64,000 bases of DNA from Flagellimonas abyssi (GTDB lineage Bacteria > Bacteroidota > Bacteroidia > Flavobacteriales > Flavobacteriaceae), in assembly GCF_019457905.1 (NCBI RefSeq), contig NZ_JAHZSV010000029.1, positions 1 through 64,000 of the forward strand, read 5' to 3'. The notes beneath the pieces are model-generated. The model was not told the origin of the DNA. It worked only from the letters and a program-made list of their open reading frames with translations, and searched no databases. A program made the translations under genes and the position numbers. Shown here in pieces: positions 17,714 through 26,082 of the stretch; within the stretch, counting starts at the first letter, position 1, and each line of letters opens with the position of its first letter.

Positions 17714-18082
17714 CTATAAGGTTTGGAGCTCTCCGGACTCCATTGCCCCAAAAAAGTCGACGGCCACTATGCTATGACTGCCAAAGAACCTGTTACCATC
17801 AACTCGTTTGATCTTGATCTTTGTGGATCCATCCTTTTTTTCTTTGACGGAAGTCACCACCACTTTTTCCCCTTCCACACGTTTGTAGTTTGCGATACCC
17901 CCTCTTTTGATGATAAAGTTCGCCTTGGGGAAGTCAATATACTTGTACTTGTTCGTTTCAGGTTTTCCGATTTCGAATACATCTCCGACTTTGACTTTTG
18001 TGTTCGTTTGGGATGCATTGGCCTGTGCATGCAACAGGTTTATAGAAAACAAAAGGACAATTACATATTTAATCATAACCAT
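17714..18082 (-). CDS. Secreted small protein, unknown function
   Basis: From the ATG at 18082 the product is about 122 residues, with a clear signal peptide (KYVIVLLFSINLLHAQA) and a lysine-rich beta-type mature part ending near FFGAMESGELQTL. A second ATG lies two codons further on, and an upstream TTG start is less likely. It lies 23 bases after the second Rnk-like gene and probably shares its transcript. No family recognised. Confidence 0.68.
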   Translation of the reverse strand: MVMIKYVIVLLFSINLLHAQANASQTNTKVKVGDVFEIGKPETNKYKYIDFPKANFIIKRGGIANYKRVEGEKVVVTSVKEKKDGSTKIKIKRVDGNRFFGSHSIVAVDFFGAMESGELQTL

Positions 18083-18105
18083 AATATTTAGGATCAATAA
18101 ATCAC

Positions 18106-18555
18106 TTACTGTTCGGGTACCATCTTTTGCATGTCACCATCTGAAATGGAGAGTTTGACCTTTTGCCTTCCCTGCTTCACTTTTTCGATCGTAAAAGATA
18201 TTTTACTACCGGGAAGGCCATAGGTAATTCGGTCACCTTTGGAGAAACCGATCAATGACGCGCCCAAACTACTGGTGACAGAAATTTGGTTTGTCATCGG
18301 ATCTTCTTCACCAGGAGGTACAAGTCGGAAGGAATCCCGATGGTCCGAGGAACCAACAAGGGTAACCTCGGAATACAGTCGAACAATGTCAGAGGGCATC
18401 CGGCCCTCATCCAACACCACAGCATTGTTCAAATTCAGGTCCAAGATCTCCAATACACCTGTATGGATATAATCTTCCCATATACAATTCTGTTTCATGA
18501 ACTTTCTGGTCATCAGAAAATCATTCTTTTCCAAAATGAGACTGCCATACTTCAT
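18106..18555 (-). CDS. Rnk/GreA-GreB C-terminal domain transcription factor (paralogue 2)
   Basis: The 149-residue paralogue of the 14953-15372 gene shares the MKYGSLILEKNDF opening, the LDEGRMPSDIVR segment and the FKBP-like GreA/GreB C-terminal fold (SLGASLIGFSKGDRI). It probably modulates RNA polymerase. Its upstream region holds a perfect FNR-type box and a sigma-54-like promoter, so it may be the direct target of the adjacent two-component system or of an oxygen regulator. Confidence 0.82.
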   Translation of the reverse strand: MKYGSLILEKNDFLMTRKFMKQNCIWEDYIHTGVLEILDLNLNNAVVLDEGRMPSDIVRLYSEVTLVGSSDHRDSFRLVPPGEEDPMTNQISVTSSLGASLIGFSKGDRITYGLPGSKISFTIEKVKQGRQKVKLSISDGDMQKMVPEQ

Positions 18556-18625
18556 AAGGTTCTCTTATTTTCACAAATCTGTCAACTGGTATTGTCCAGA
18601 TTTGGCACGTTTGGCAATCCAAAGG

Positions 18626-18675
18626 GCAAAGTCCGTACCCAATGTTCAAAAAAAAGGAGGTTTGATTGTAATCAA
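18626..18675 (-). promoter_or_regulatory. FNR-type box and sigma-54-like promoter upstream of Rnk paralogue 2
   Basis: At 18662-18675 stands TTGAT-TGTA-ATCAA, an exact match to the FNR/DNR consensus TTGAT-N4-ATCAA. At 18626-18642 the minus strand reads TTGGGTACGGACTTTGC; with GG and GC 10 bases apart it fits the -24/-12 consensus with two mismatches. The predicted start would lie about 60 bases before the ATG at 18555. An NtrC-type regulator gene adjoins. Either or both elements may be used. Confidence 0.55.
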
Positions 18676-18765
18676 CTGATTATCAATACACAATTGAATA
18701 TTAAAAATTTTGGAGTGGAAATGGAAACGGGGTATATTTCCCCGGTCGGTTATTTTATAACCGGT

Positions 18766-20097
18766 TCAATCCAGCTTATCACGCAAGGTTTTGCGATCTA
18801 TCTGCAGTATTTCGGCGGCCTTGGTCTTATTTCCCTTTGTGTGCAAGAGTACCTTTTTGATATATTCCTTCTCCATTTCCCTAAGGGGCACAAGACCTTT
18901 TTGGGGGAAATCAATCCGGTACTTCAAGAACTCGGGTATATCTTCGATCCCTATGGGGCCATCCGACATGATCACCACGCGCTGGATTATATTTTCAAGC
19001 TCCCTGATGTTCCCTGGCCAGTGGTATCGTTCCAAAATCCCTAAGGCCTCAGGGCTAATTCTTGGCAGACGGTCTTTATATTCAACACCATATTTTCGGA
19101 GAAACTTTTCCACTAGCAAAGGAATATCGGATTTTCTATCCCGAAGTGGCGGCACATTGATTTCCACAACCGTAAGTCGATAATATAGGTCTTCCCTAAA
19201 GTTCTTGTTCTTGATCTCCTCCAAAAGATCCACATTGGTGGCCGCAACAATGCGGATTTCCACTTTTTCCAGTTTTCGGGACCCCACCCTGGTGATTTCC
19301 TTTTCTTGAAGTGCACGCAACAGCTTGGTCTGTACCGCCAAACCAGCTGCTCCTATTTCATCCAAAAAAAGGGTTCCTCCTTCGGCGGCCTGAAAGAATC
19401 CACTGCGGTTCTCATTGGCTCCTGTAAAGGCACCTTTTACATATCCGAAGAGTTCTGCCTCTTGGAGGTTTTCGGGGATGGCACCACAGTTTACTGCAAT
19501 GAAAGGTCCTTTGGAAAACTTACCGGAATAATGGATGGCCCTTGCCACCAGTTCCTTTCCTGTTCCACTTTCCCCCGTGATCAGTACAGTGGCCCTATTG
19601 TCCCTCACGCGATCTATGATATTGAGGATTTTCTGAAAGGCGTCCGAACTGCCGACCATTCCTTCAAAACGATTATCACTTATGTCAGGTGTTGATTGTT
19701 TCTTTATGGACAAAGGTTGTTCCTCCTTGCTGTACAAGGCCTTTTCAACGGATTGTTTGAGTTCCTCTTTGGTAAAGGGCTTGGTCAAATAATCAATTGC
19801 GCCCGATTTGATGACTTCCAAGGCCCCGTCCACCGAAGGATAGCCCGTGACCACCAATTTGGGCATTAGGGGATAATGTTCGTTTGCATATTTCAATAAC
19901 TGTAGGCCATCCACTTCGGGCATTTGGATATCGGTAATCAAAAGATCAATAACACCATCCTTTAAAATATAAAGTGCTTCCTTTACCGAGATGGCCTTAT
20001 AGACATGGTAATCGAGTCCTTTCAACTGTCTGGAAAGAAGTTCCAGGATGTGAATGTCGTCATCGACAACTAAGATGTTCTCTTTGTGCAGTGCCAT
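18766..20097 (-). CDS. NtrC-family sigma-54-dependent response regulator
   Basis: The 443-residue protein has a receiver domain (residues 7-120, phospho-acceptor Asp56 in LLITDIQMP), a sigma-54 AAA+ domain with Walker A GESGTGKE and the loop GAFTGA, and a Fis-type HTH at the end (NKTKAAEILQIDRKTLRDKL). It activates RpoN-dependent promoters when phosphorylated by the kinase encoded two bases upstream. The -24/-12-like sequence near 18630 is a candidate target. Confidence 0.95.
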   Translation of the reverse strand: MALHKENILVVDDDIHILELLSRQLKGLDYHVYKAISVKEALYILKDGVIDLLITDIQMPEVDGLQLLKYANEHYPLMPKLVVTGYPSVDGALEVIKSGAIDYLTKPFTKEELKQSVEKALYSKEEQPLSIKKQSTPDISDNRFEGMVGSSDAFQKILNIIDRVRDNRATVLITGESGTGKELVARAIHYSGKFSKGPFIAVNCGAIPENLQEAELFGYVKGAFTGANENRSGFFQAAEGGTLFLDEIGAAGLAVQTKLLRALQEKEITRVGSRKLEKVEIRIVAATNVDLLEEIKNKNFREDLYYRLTVVEINVPPLRDRKSDIPLLVEKFLRKYGVEYKDRLPRISPEALGILERYHWPGNIRELENIIQRVVIMSDGPIGIEDIPEFLKYRIDFPQKGLVPLREMEKEYIKKVLLHTKGNKTKAAEILQIDRKTLRDKLD

Positions 20098-20099
20098 AC

Positions 20100-21188
20100 C
20101 TAAATTTTGGGAAACTCTAGGGTAAAGATAGTGCCTTTGGGGGTATTGGGCCGGTGTGAGATCGTTCCTTTGTAACTACGCACAATACCGTGTACTACAC
20201 TTAGACCCAGTCCTGTGCCCTCACCTGTTGGTTTTGATGTATAAAAGGGTTCGAAAATTTTATCCGCATGTTCTGTTTCTATGCCCTGTCCTTCATCCGC
20301 AATTCGGATAATGGTCCTGTCTTTTGATTTGTCAAGTTCAATATGTATAGCTCCCTTCGGCGGGGAGTAATAGGCTGCGTTCATGATAAGGTTGAACAGT
20401 ACTTGGGTCAGTTGAACGGTATTGGCCCGCATTTGGATATGTTCCCGGCCAAAAGATTTGACAATGTTCAGCTGTTTGGCCTTAAGGGATGGTGCCAACA
20501 AGCGTAAAACATTTTCCACAACTGCGTTCAGTTCAATCTGTTCCATCTCTTGGGGCATTTCACAAGTAAAGAACATGAGCTTTTTAACGATCTCTCGACT
20601 GAAAATAGCATTATCGATAATTTTCTGGAGATCTCTCCTTGTGGCTTCATCTCCAGTATTTTCCACGAGCAGTTCGGCAAAACCTAAAATATTGGCCAAA
20701 GGGGTATTGAGTTCATGTGCAATTCCCGCGGTGATCTCACCCATGATGTGGAACCGATCGGCTCGTTCCATTTGTCTTTTGGTTTCCTCTTCCGAATCAC
20801 GGATGTGTTTGCGTTCCATCAAATTACCGATGGCCAAACAGACATTTTTGAGCAAGGTCCTTTCCTCATCCAAAAAATCTGTTACGCTAAATTCGGCAGA
20901 AGGATAGCCCACTGTTATTCGCCCCTCTACTTTGTTGAATATCTTGACATCGGAAGAATGGGAGACCATATCGTTTCCATAATTGTTGGTCTGTACCTGG
21001 TAATCCCCGATCGTTATCTGGACCGCTGCTGCCTCAGCAAACTGCCAACCCCGTTTTAAACAATGGGCAATGGCTTCAAGGGAGGTCTCGAGTTCATCAT
21101 AATTTGAATTCACAATAATGGAGGTAACCTCATAAAGACAGGTCAGTTCCTTGACACGTTCCTTTAATTTTTGTTCTGTATTTGTCAT
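20100..21188 (-). CDS. Cytoplasmic sensor histidine kinase
   Basis: The protein of about 362 residues (ATG at 21188; another ATG five codons upstream) has an N-terminal GAF-like region, a HisKA helix with the phospho-acceptor in GIAHELNTPL, and an HATPase domain with N box (LFNLIMNAAYYSP), G1 (DEGQGIE) and G2 (GTGLGLSVVHGIV). No TM helix is seen, so it senses an internal signal or works with a membrane partner. It forms an operon with the response regulator that follows after two bases. Confidence 0.93.
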   Translation of the reverse strand: MTNTEQKLKERVKELTCLYEVTSIIVNSNYDELETSLEAIAHCLKRGWQFAEAAAVQITIGDYQVQTNNYGNDMVSHSSDVKIFNKVEGRITVGYPSAEFSVTDFLDEERTLLKNVCLAIGNLMERKHIRDSEEETKRQMERADRFHIMGEITAGIAHELNTPLANILGFAELLVENTGDEATRRDLQKIIDNAIFSREIVKKLMFFTCEMPQEMEQIELNAVVENVLRLLAPSLKAKQLNIVKSFGREHIQMRANTVQLTQVLFNLIMNAAYYSPPKGAIHIELDKSKDRTIIRIADEGQGIETEHADKIFEPFYTSKPTGEGTGLGLSVVHGIVRSYKGTISHRPNTPKGTIFTLEFPKI

Positions 21189-21404
21189 AAAGCCATATAT
21201 CATTTTTACAATTTAAAAAAACAATTTCCCAATCCTAATGATGGCATACTGGGCGTGGGTAAGGTTCATAAAAACGATTTGTCCCTTTATTGACAAAAAT
21301 ACAACATGGTCGATCATGAAAGCCCACGCCATATATTTAAAACAATTGTCCTGTCCCCTACCCAAACATCTTTTTAACCCATTTACAAAACGAAAATAGA
21401 TAAA

Positions 21405-21469
21405 AAAGACATTTTTATCCTCTTTATGACAATTATCATGTCCCGCCTTTTTGGTCAACCCTACATTTG
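21405..21469 (+). promoter_or_regulatory. Composite promoter: Rrf2-type site, FNR-like site and -7 box (copper module)
   Basis: AAAGACA-TTTT-TATCC (from 21405, centre 21413.5) is followed by ATGAC-AATT-ATCAT (21426-21439, centre 21432.5) and the -7 box TACATTTG (21462-21469). Centre-to-centre spacing is 19 bp, and 22 bp separate the FNR-like site from the -7 box, which places that site near -41.5, the class II activator position. The nos promoter at 25475-25539 has the identical layout. The -7 box ends only 5 bases before the ATG, so the transcript may be nearly leaderless. Confidence 0.75.
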
Positions 21470-21474
21470 TTCCT

Positions 21475-21852
21475 ATGAAACCTTATATAATTCTTTTTGT
21501 GGCTCTCATCATGTTGGTCAAACCCCTTTGGCCGGTCATCGAATATGTGGCCAATTATGATTATATAGCAAAGGTGCTCTGCGAGAACAAGGACAGGCCC
21601 CAATTGCACTGCAACGGCAAATGCTATCTGGCCAAACAATTGGAGAAACAGCAAAAAGACCAGGACAAGAACCCCTTTGGGGAACAACGATTAAAAATGG
21701 AGATCCAACCCCTGGTTTTCTTTCAGTCCTTGTTGGTTTTTGATCTCGATACCCTTTTTCAGGTGTATCCAGACAAGAATTCCTTCCGATATCAAGGAAT
21801 CCATTCCCAACTGTTCATTTCCGACATTTCCCATCCCCCAGAAGTGGTCTGA
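21475..21852 (+). CDS. Small membrane-anchored cysteine protein of the copper module
   Basis: The 125-residue protein (ATG at 21475; the frame opens earlier but the promoter argues for this start) has an N-terminal hydrophobic helix (residues 3-22) and three cysteines, Cys36, Cys46 and Cys50, in VLCENKDRPQLHCNGKCYL, followed by a charged segment. The C-x9-C-x3-C cluster could bind copper. It is the first gene after the composite promoter and precedes a NosA/OprC-like receptor. Family not named; a copper role is inferred from context. Confidence 0.7.
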   Translation: MKPYIILFVALIMLVKPLWPVIEYVANYDYIAKVLCENKDRPQLHCNGKCYLAKQLEKQQKDQDKNPFGEQRLKMEIQPLVFFQSLLVFDLDTLFQVYPDKNSFRYQGIHSQLFISDISHPPEVV

Positions 21853-21940
21853 ACAACTTCCCTGTACACATCCCGACGCTTTAAAATACTTGTTGGGACA
21901 GTACCCCAATCCCTTTTGAATTGATTCAAAACATTTTTCA

Positions 21941-24001
21941 ATGAAAACCACATATCCATATGGGGCATGGTCGGGCTATTTGGGCCATTTGATTTTGGTC
22001 CTCTGTCTGGGGGTCATACCATTGTCCCCACAAAAGGCCCAAGCCCAAGAACCGATCTTGGCCCCTATCATAGACTCTATTCTCCCTATTGACTTAAAGG
22101 AAGTCATCGTCATTTCTTCCTTCAACAGGGGGATTGAACACAAATCCCAACCAAAGCCCCTATCCACATTGGACCAATATTTGGAATCCTCCAAAAAGGT
22201 TTCCATGGTCAAACGAGGGGCCTATGCCTGGGACCCCATGCTCAATGACATGACCTCCGAACGGCTGTCCATCACAATAGATGGCATGCGGATCTTTGGG
22301 GCCTGTACCGACAAAATGGATCCCATTACCTCCTATGTGGATGTGTCCAACCTTTCCGATATCCATGTGGAAAGCGGCCAACAAGGGGCACGGCACGGCA
22401 ATGTGATCGGGGGCGCCCTGGACATGCGTTTGGAAAAGAGCAATTTTAGGCCCTTGGGATGGACAGGTGCAGTGGAAACTGGCTATGAGAGCAACAATAC
22501 TGCCCAAATTGTGGGCGGTGAGCTCAACTTTTCGAACGAACATTTCTATGTGGATACGGATCTGATTTACCGCAAAGCGGAAAACTATACGGCCGGCGGA
22601 GGTGAAGAAGTTGCTTTTTCCCAATTTGAAAAATACAACCTCTCCACAAATGCGGGATATAAAGTTTCGGAAAACCAAAAACTGTTGGCCAGTTTCATCT
22701 TTGATGAAGCCCGGGACGTAGGGTATCCCGCACTGCCTATGGATGTGTCCCTGGCACGTGCCTTTATCGGCTCCCTGAGCTGGGTACAGGACAGTTTTAT
22801 CGGTGACCTGGAGAATTGGGAGACCAAACTCTATGCGAACACCATTACGCATATCATGGACGACAGTCAACGGCCCGATGTACCCATTCGGATGGACATG
22901 CCCGGTTGGAGCGACACCTATGGGTTTTACACCCAGACCGAGCTGATCTTGGATGACCATCATCTTATAGGTAAACTCGACGGCTATTACAACCGTTCCC
23001 TGGCGGAGATGACCATGTATCCCAATGATCCCAACGAGCAGGACATGTTCATGTTGACCTGGCCCGACGTACGGACCTTGAACTCAGGCATCTATTTGGA
23101 GGACAAAATTTCGCTTAAAGAAAGTTCAGTGAAGCTATCGACACGCTTGGCACTCCAAACCTTCAACGTGGCCGATGATTTCGGCTTGAACAGCCTTCGG
23201 ATCTTCTATCCTGATATGGCCCAACGGCAGACCCGGGTACTAAAGAGTGTTTCCACGCACTACCACAGACAGTTCAAGGCACTTCACCTCAGTGGTGGGC
23301 TTGCGTATGGGGACCGTGCACCATCGGTTTCGGAAGGTTTTGGATTCTACCTGTTCAACAGTTTTGACAACCATGACTATATCGGAAATCCTGACCTTAA
23401 GAATGAAAAGGCCCTAGAGGCCAATTTTAAAATGGATTGGCCCATAAAAAATCTGGACATCGCCGTGGAAGGCAATTATTTCCATACTTGGGATTACATC
23501 ATCGGCGTGGTCCATCCCGAACTGGACGTTATGACCATTGGTGCCGATGGGGTCAAGGTATATACCAATCTGGAATATGCCAACCTTTACAATGTGTCTT
23601 TGGACATGGTATACCAACTCACATCGGAACTGGATTGGAGCGGATTGGTCTCCTATCACAGGGGTACGGATCAAAATGGCCGTAACTTACCCTTTATCAG
23701 TCCATTGGCCTATCGTTCCCAACTTACCTATGGACAAGGAAATTTTTCCGGCACCCTGACCCTTTCCGGGGCCTTGGACCAAAGCGATTTCAATCCGGAT
23801 TTTGGTGAGGACCACACACCGGCATATGCCCTATTGTCATTATCATTGGGCAAAACCTTTTCCATAGGAGGTGACGCCCTGTATGGCAAAGTGGGTATCG
23901 AAAACATTTTTGACCGGTATTATTCCACCTATTCCGACTGGAACAACATCCCCCGCATGGGAAGGAACTTTTTCATGACCTTATCCTATGCCATCAATTG
24001 A
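21941..24001 (+). CDS. TonB-dependent receptor, NosA/OprC-like copper porin
   Basis: The 686-residue outer-membrane receptor has a signal peptide ending near AQAQ, a plug domain and a 22-strand barrel ending in an aromatic strand (FFMTLSYAIN). In the plug, GACTDKMDPITSY (Cys122, Met126, Asp127) resembles the C-x3-M-D-P-x-T-S-Y copper-site region of OprC and NosA. NosA is needed to supply copper to nitrous oxide reductase in Pseudomonas stutzeri. The shared promoter design with the nos operon supports that role here. Confidence 0.82.
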   Translation: MKTTYPYGAWSGYLGHLILVLCLGVIPLSPQKAQAQEPILAPIIDSILPIDLKEVIVISSFNRGIEHKSQPKPLSTLDQYLESSKKVSMVKRGAYAWDPMLNDMTSERLSITIDGMRIFGACTDKMDPITSYVDVSNLSDIHVESGQQGARHGNVIGGALDMRLEKSNFRPLGWTGAVETGYESNNTAQIVGGELNFSNEHFYVDTDLIYRKAENYTAGGGEEVAFSQFEKYNLSTNAGYKVSENQKLLASFIFDEARDVGYPALPMDVSLARAFIGSLSWVQDSFIGDLENWETKLYANTITHIMDDSQRPDVPIRMDMPGWSDTYGFYTQTELILDDHHLIGKLDGYYNRSLAEMTMYPNDPNEQDMFMLTWPDVRTLNSGIYLEDKISLKESSVKLSTRLALQTFNVADDFGLNSLRIFYPDMAQRQTRVLKSVSTHYHRQFKALHLSGGLAYGDRAPSVSEGFGFYLFNSFDNHDYIGNPDLKNEKALEANFKMDWPIKNLDIAVEGNYFHTWDYIIGVVHPELDVMTIGADGVKVYTNLEYANLYNVSLDMVYQLTSELDWSGLVSYHRGTDQNGRNLPFISPLAYRSQLTYGQGNFSGTLTLSGALDQSDFNPDFGEDHTPAYALLSLSLGKTFSIGGDALYGKVGIENIFDRYYSTYSDWNNIPRMGRNFFMTLSYAIN

Positions 24002-24041
24002 TCATAAAACTTTTTTATAAATCCCATTTAAAACCCTAACA

Positions 24042-24896
24042 ATGAAAAATATAAAATCCATTTTCGCCCTTCTTGCCCTTTCCTTGGGAATCGCATCCTG
24101 TTCCAATGGTACGGATGACCCACTTCCCGTAGCGGACAATCCCCTTGAGGAATTCAACTTGACAGGCAGTTTCGAGGCCAATGGCCATGCCCTGGAAATC
24201 TATTCCGAACAGGAAGGGTTTACCATGGGGTACAATGAACTGTTCATCCGTATCAAGGATCTATCGACAGAGGACTATGTATCCGATGCCACAATACATT
24301 GGAACCCGGTCATGCACATGACCGATAAAGTGCACTCCTGCCCAAGATCGGAAATCTCAACAACGGGAGAGGATACCGTCTATAAGGGATTTATCGTCTT
24401 TCAAATGGCCAGTAATGATGATGAGTATTGGGAACTGAACCTGGAATACAGTTTTGGGGGCACTACCTATACCACTACCGAACAGATTACCGTCAATGCC
24501 CCTTCCAACGGAAAAAGGACGGTGAATGTGTTCACCGGAACGGACGATGTAAAATATGTACTGGCCATGATGCCCCTGACACCCGAGGTCACCGTGAACG
24601 ATCTATCCGCGGTCCTCTTTAAAATGGAGACCATGATGAACTTTCCCGCAGTTGTGGATTACACGGTAGCCATAGATCCCAGAATGCCCAGTATGGGCAA
24701 CCATAGTTCCCCGAACAATGAAGATCTGCTCTTTGATGCCGATACTGGAATCTATTCCGGAAAACTGTCCTTGACCATGACCGGCTATTGGAAGATCAAC
24801 CTAAAACTTCTCAATGACCAAGGGGATATACTCAAAGGTGAGGACGTTACCGAAGAAAATGAAGGAAGCAGTTTATTTTTTGAAATTGAATTTTAA
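24042..24896 (+). CDS. Lipoprotein with YtkA-like domains, putative copper binding
   Basis: The 284-residue protein has a lipobox (LGIASC, Cys20) and two beta-sandwich repeats. The first carries NPVMHMTDKVHSCP and the second PRMPSMGNHSSP; both are Met/His-rich in the way of copper-handling YtkA/FixH-like domains. It follows the receptor by 40 bases and is ended by a strong terminator. I infer that it takes copper delivered by the receptor at the cell envelope. No experimental counterpart known to me. Confidence 0.7.
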   Translation: MKNIKSIFALLALSLGIASCSNGTDDPLPVADNPLEEFNLTGSFEANGHALEIYSEQEGFTMGYNELFIRIKDLSTEDYVSDATIHWNPVMHMTDKVHSCPRSEISTTGEDTVYKGFIVFQMASNDDEYWELNLEYSFGGTTYTTTEQITVNAPSNGKRTVNVFTGTDDVKYVLAMMPLTPEVTVNDLSAVLFKMETMMNFPAVVDYTVAIDPRMPSMGNHSSPNNEDLLFDADTGIYSGKLSLTMTGYWKINLKLLNDQGDILKGEDVTEENEGSSLFFEIEF

Positions 24897-24928
24897 AGCT
24901 GTTGTTTGCGCTTTTATTCGTTTGTTTG

Positions 24929-24958
24929 AAAGGTCATCCCATTGTGGATGGCCTTTTT
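24929..24958 (+). terminator. Rho-independent terminator after copper module
   Basis: AAAGGTCATCC and GGATGGCCTTT form an 11-bp stem (one G-U pair) with a 6-base loop, followed by T residues. It ends the copper operon; A residues on the other side let it also serve the converging rrf2 gene. Confidence 0.85.
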
Positions 24959-25017
24959 GATGACTGGTACGGCTTAAATTAAAGGAACTCCTTTGGATCA
25001 GCTTTAGAAATTTTGGC

Positions 25018-25449
25018 TCAGACAGGAAAAAACTCCTCAACATCCCTTTTGCCTTCGATCAAATCCAAAATGGTTGTGTTTTCCAATACTTTGATGAATT
25101 TTGATTTGTTGGCACCTACCAATTTATGGAGCACGCAGGGCTGGTCGGTATCGCAATCCTTGACGCCCAGAACACATGATTTCACCCTTTTTTCCCCATC
25201 GATTACCTTCACGATATCCATCAGGGAACGCTTTCTATCTTCTTTACTTAAAAAAAAACCTCCCCTGGGCCCCCTAGTGGACGAAATAACACCATGACGG
25301 GAAAGTTCTTGCAACAATTTGGCGAGATAGGCTTCGGGCACATGGACTACCCCATGCATATCCCGGACCATGACCTTATGGTCCTCATCGGAGTTCAATG
25401 CTAAATAGAGAACTCCCTTAATGGCATATTTTGAAGAATTGGATAGCAT
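25018..25449 (-). CDS. Rrf2-family Fe-S transcriptional regulator (divergent from nos operon)
   Basis: The 143-residue protein has a winged helix in residues 1-80 (SRHGVISSTRGPRGGFFLSK) and three cysteines in SCVLGVKDCDTDQPC (C-x6-C-x5-C), as in NsrR and IscR, where they hold an Fe-S cluster read out by NO or cluster status. It is transcribed away from the nos operon, and the shared intergenic region holds an Rrf2-type site, so it probably controls nos and itself. Whether it senses NO is inferred. Confidence 0.92.
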   Translation of the reverse strand: MLSNSSKYAIKGVLYLALNSDEDHKVMVRDMHGVVHVPEAYLAKLLQELSRHGVISSTRGPRGGFFLSKEDRKRSLMDIVKVIDGEKRVKSCVLGVKDCDTDQPCVLHKLVGANKSKFIKVLENTTILDLIEGKRDVEEFFPV

Positions 25450-25474
25450 GATGGCAATATGCTAACAAAGATTA

Positions 25475-25539
25475 AAAGACATTTTTATCCTTTTTATGAT
25501 TATTATCATGTTTTAGATATATAACCCTATATACATTTG
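25475..25539 (+). promoter_or_regulatory. Composite promoter: Rrf2-type site, FNR-like site and -7 box (nos operon)
   Basis: AAAGACA-TTTT-TATCC (25475-25490, centre 25483.5), ATGAT-TATT-ATCAT (25496-25509, centre 25502.5, perfect arms) and TACATTTG (25532-25539) repeat the spacing of the 21405 promoter exactly (19 and 22 bp). The FNR-like site falls near -41.5. The region also lies upstream of the divergent rrf2 gene. Activation at low oxygen combined with Rrf2 control is the likely logic. Confidence 0.8.
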
Positions 25540-25564
25540 AATCAAAATTTTAACCATTTATCAC

Positions 25565-26077
25565 ATGAAGACAACAATAAAAGGTATGGTCTTGTTCTTT
25601 GCACTCATCTTGTTGGGCTGCGGCAGCAAGAAAGAGGAAAAAAAAGAGGAAGGTTTCAGCGTACAACGGAAAAAGGCAGCAACGGAACAGCCTGTTGAGA
25701 CCAATACTACCAATGAGGTGAAGGCTTCCGAGCGAGTGGATATGTCCACGAAGGGTGTCGGCCCCATAAAATCCGTGACCTTGGCCCCGGAAATCGATCA
25801 GGCCTTGGCCGCCAATGGTAAGGAGGTCTACGAACAAATGTGTCTGGCGTGCCACAGGATCGGCAAAAAATTCATTGGTCCACCACCCAATGGAGTATTG
25901 GAGCGAAGGAGTCCCGAGTGGGTGATGAACATGATCCTGAACCCTCAGGAAATGGTACAGCAAGACCCTTTGGCCAAAGATCTGCTCCAAGAGTTCAACG
26001 GATCGCCCATGTCCAACCAAGGGTTGACCGAAGACCAGGCCCGTGCCATCCTTGAATATTTCAGGACATTAAAATAA
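25565..26077 (+). CDS. Lipoprotein c-type cytochrome of the nos operon
   Basis: The 170-residue protein has a lipobox (LILLGC, Cys19), a low-complexity charged linker (residues 22-75) and one class I heme c domain with CLACH (Cys93, Cys96, His97) and a probable Met ligand in GSPMSNQG. It is the first gene after the nos promoter and likely donates electrons to NosZ on the periplasmic side, as nos-linked cytochromes do in clade II clusters. Confidence 0.9.
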   Translation: MKTTIKGMVLFFALILLGCGSKKEEKKEEGFSVQRKKAATEQPVETNTTNEVKASERVDMSTKGVGPIKSVTLAPEIDQALAANGKEVYEQMCLACHRIGKKFIGPPPNGVLERRSPEWVMNMILNPQEMVQQDPLAKDLLQEFNGSPMSNQGLTEDQARAILEYFRTLK

Positions 26078-26082
26078 TACAT

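Noticed and set aside
22160..22963. 267-codon open frame antisense to the TonB receptor
   Set aside because: Product of strong codon bias in the receptor gene; no start context, no recognisable domain.
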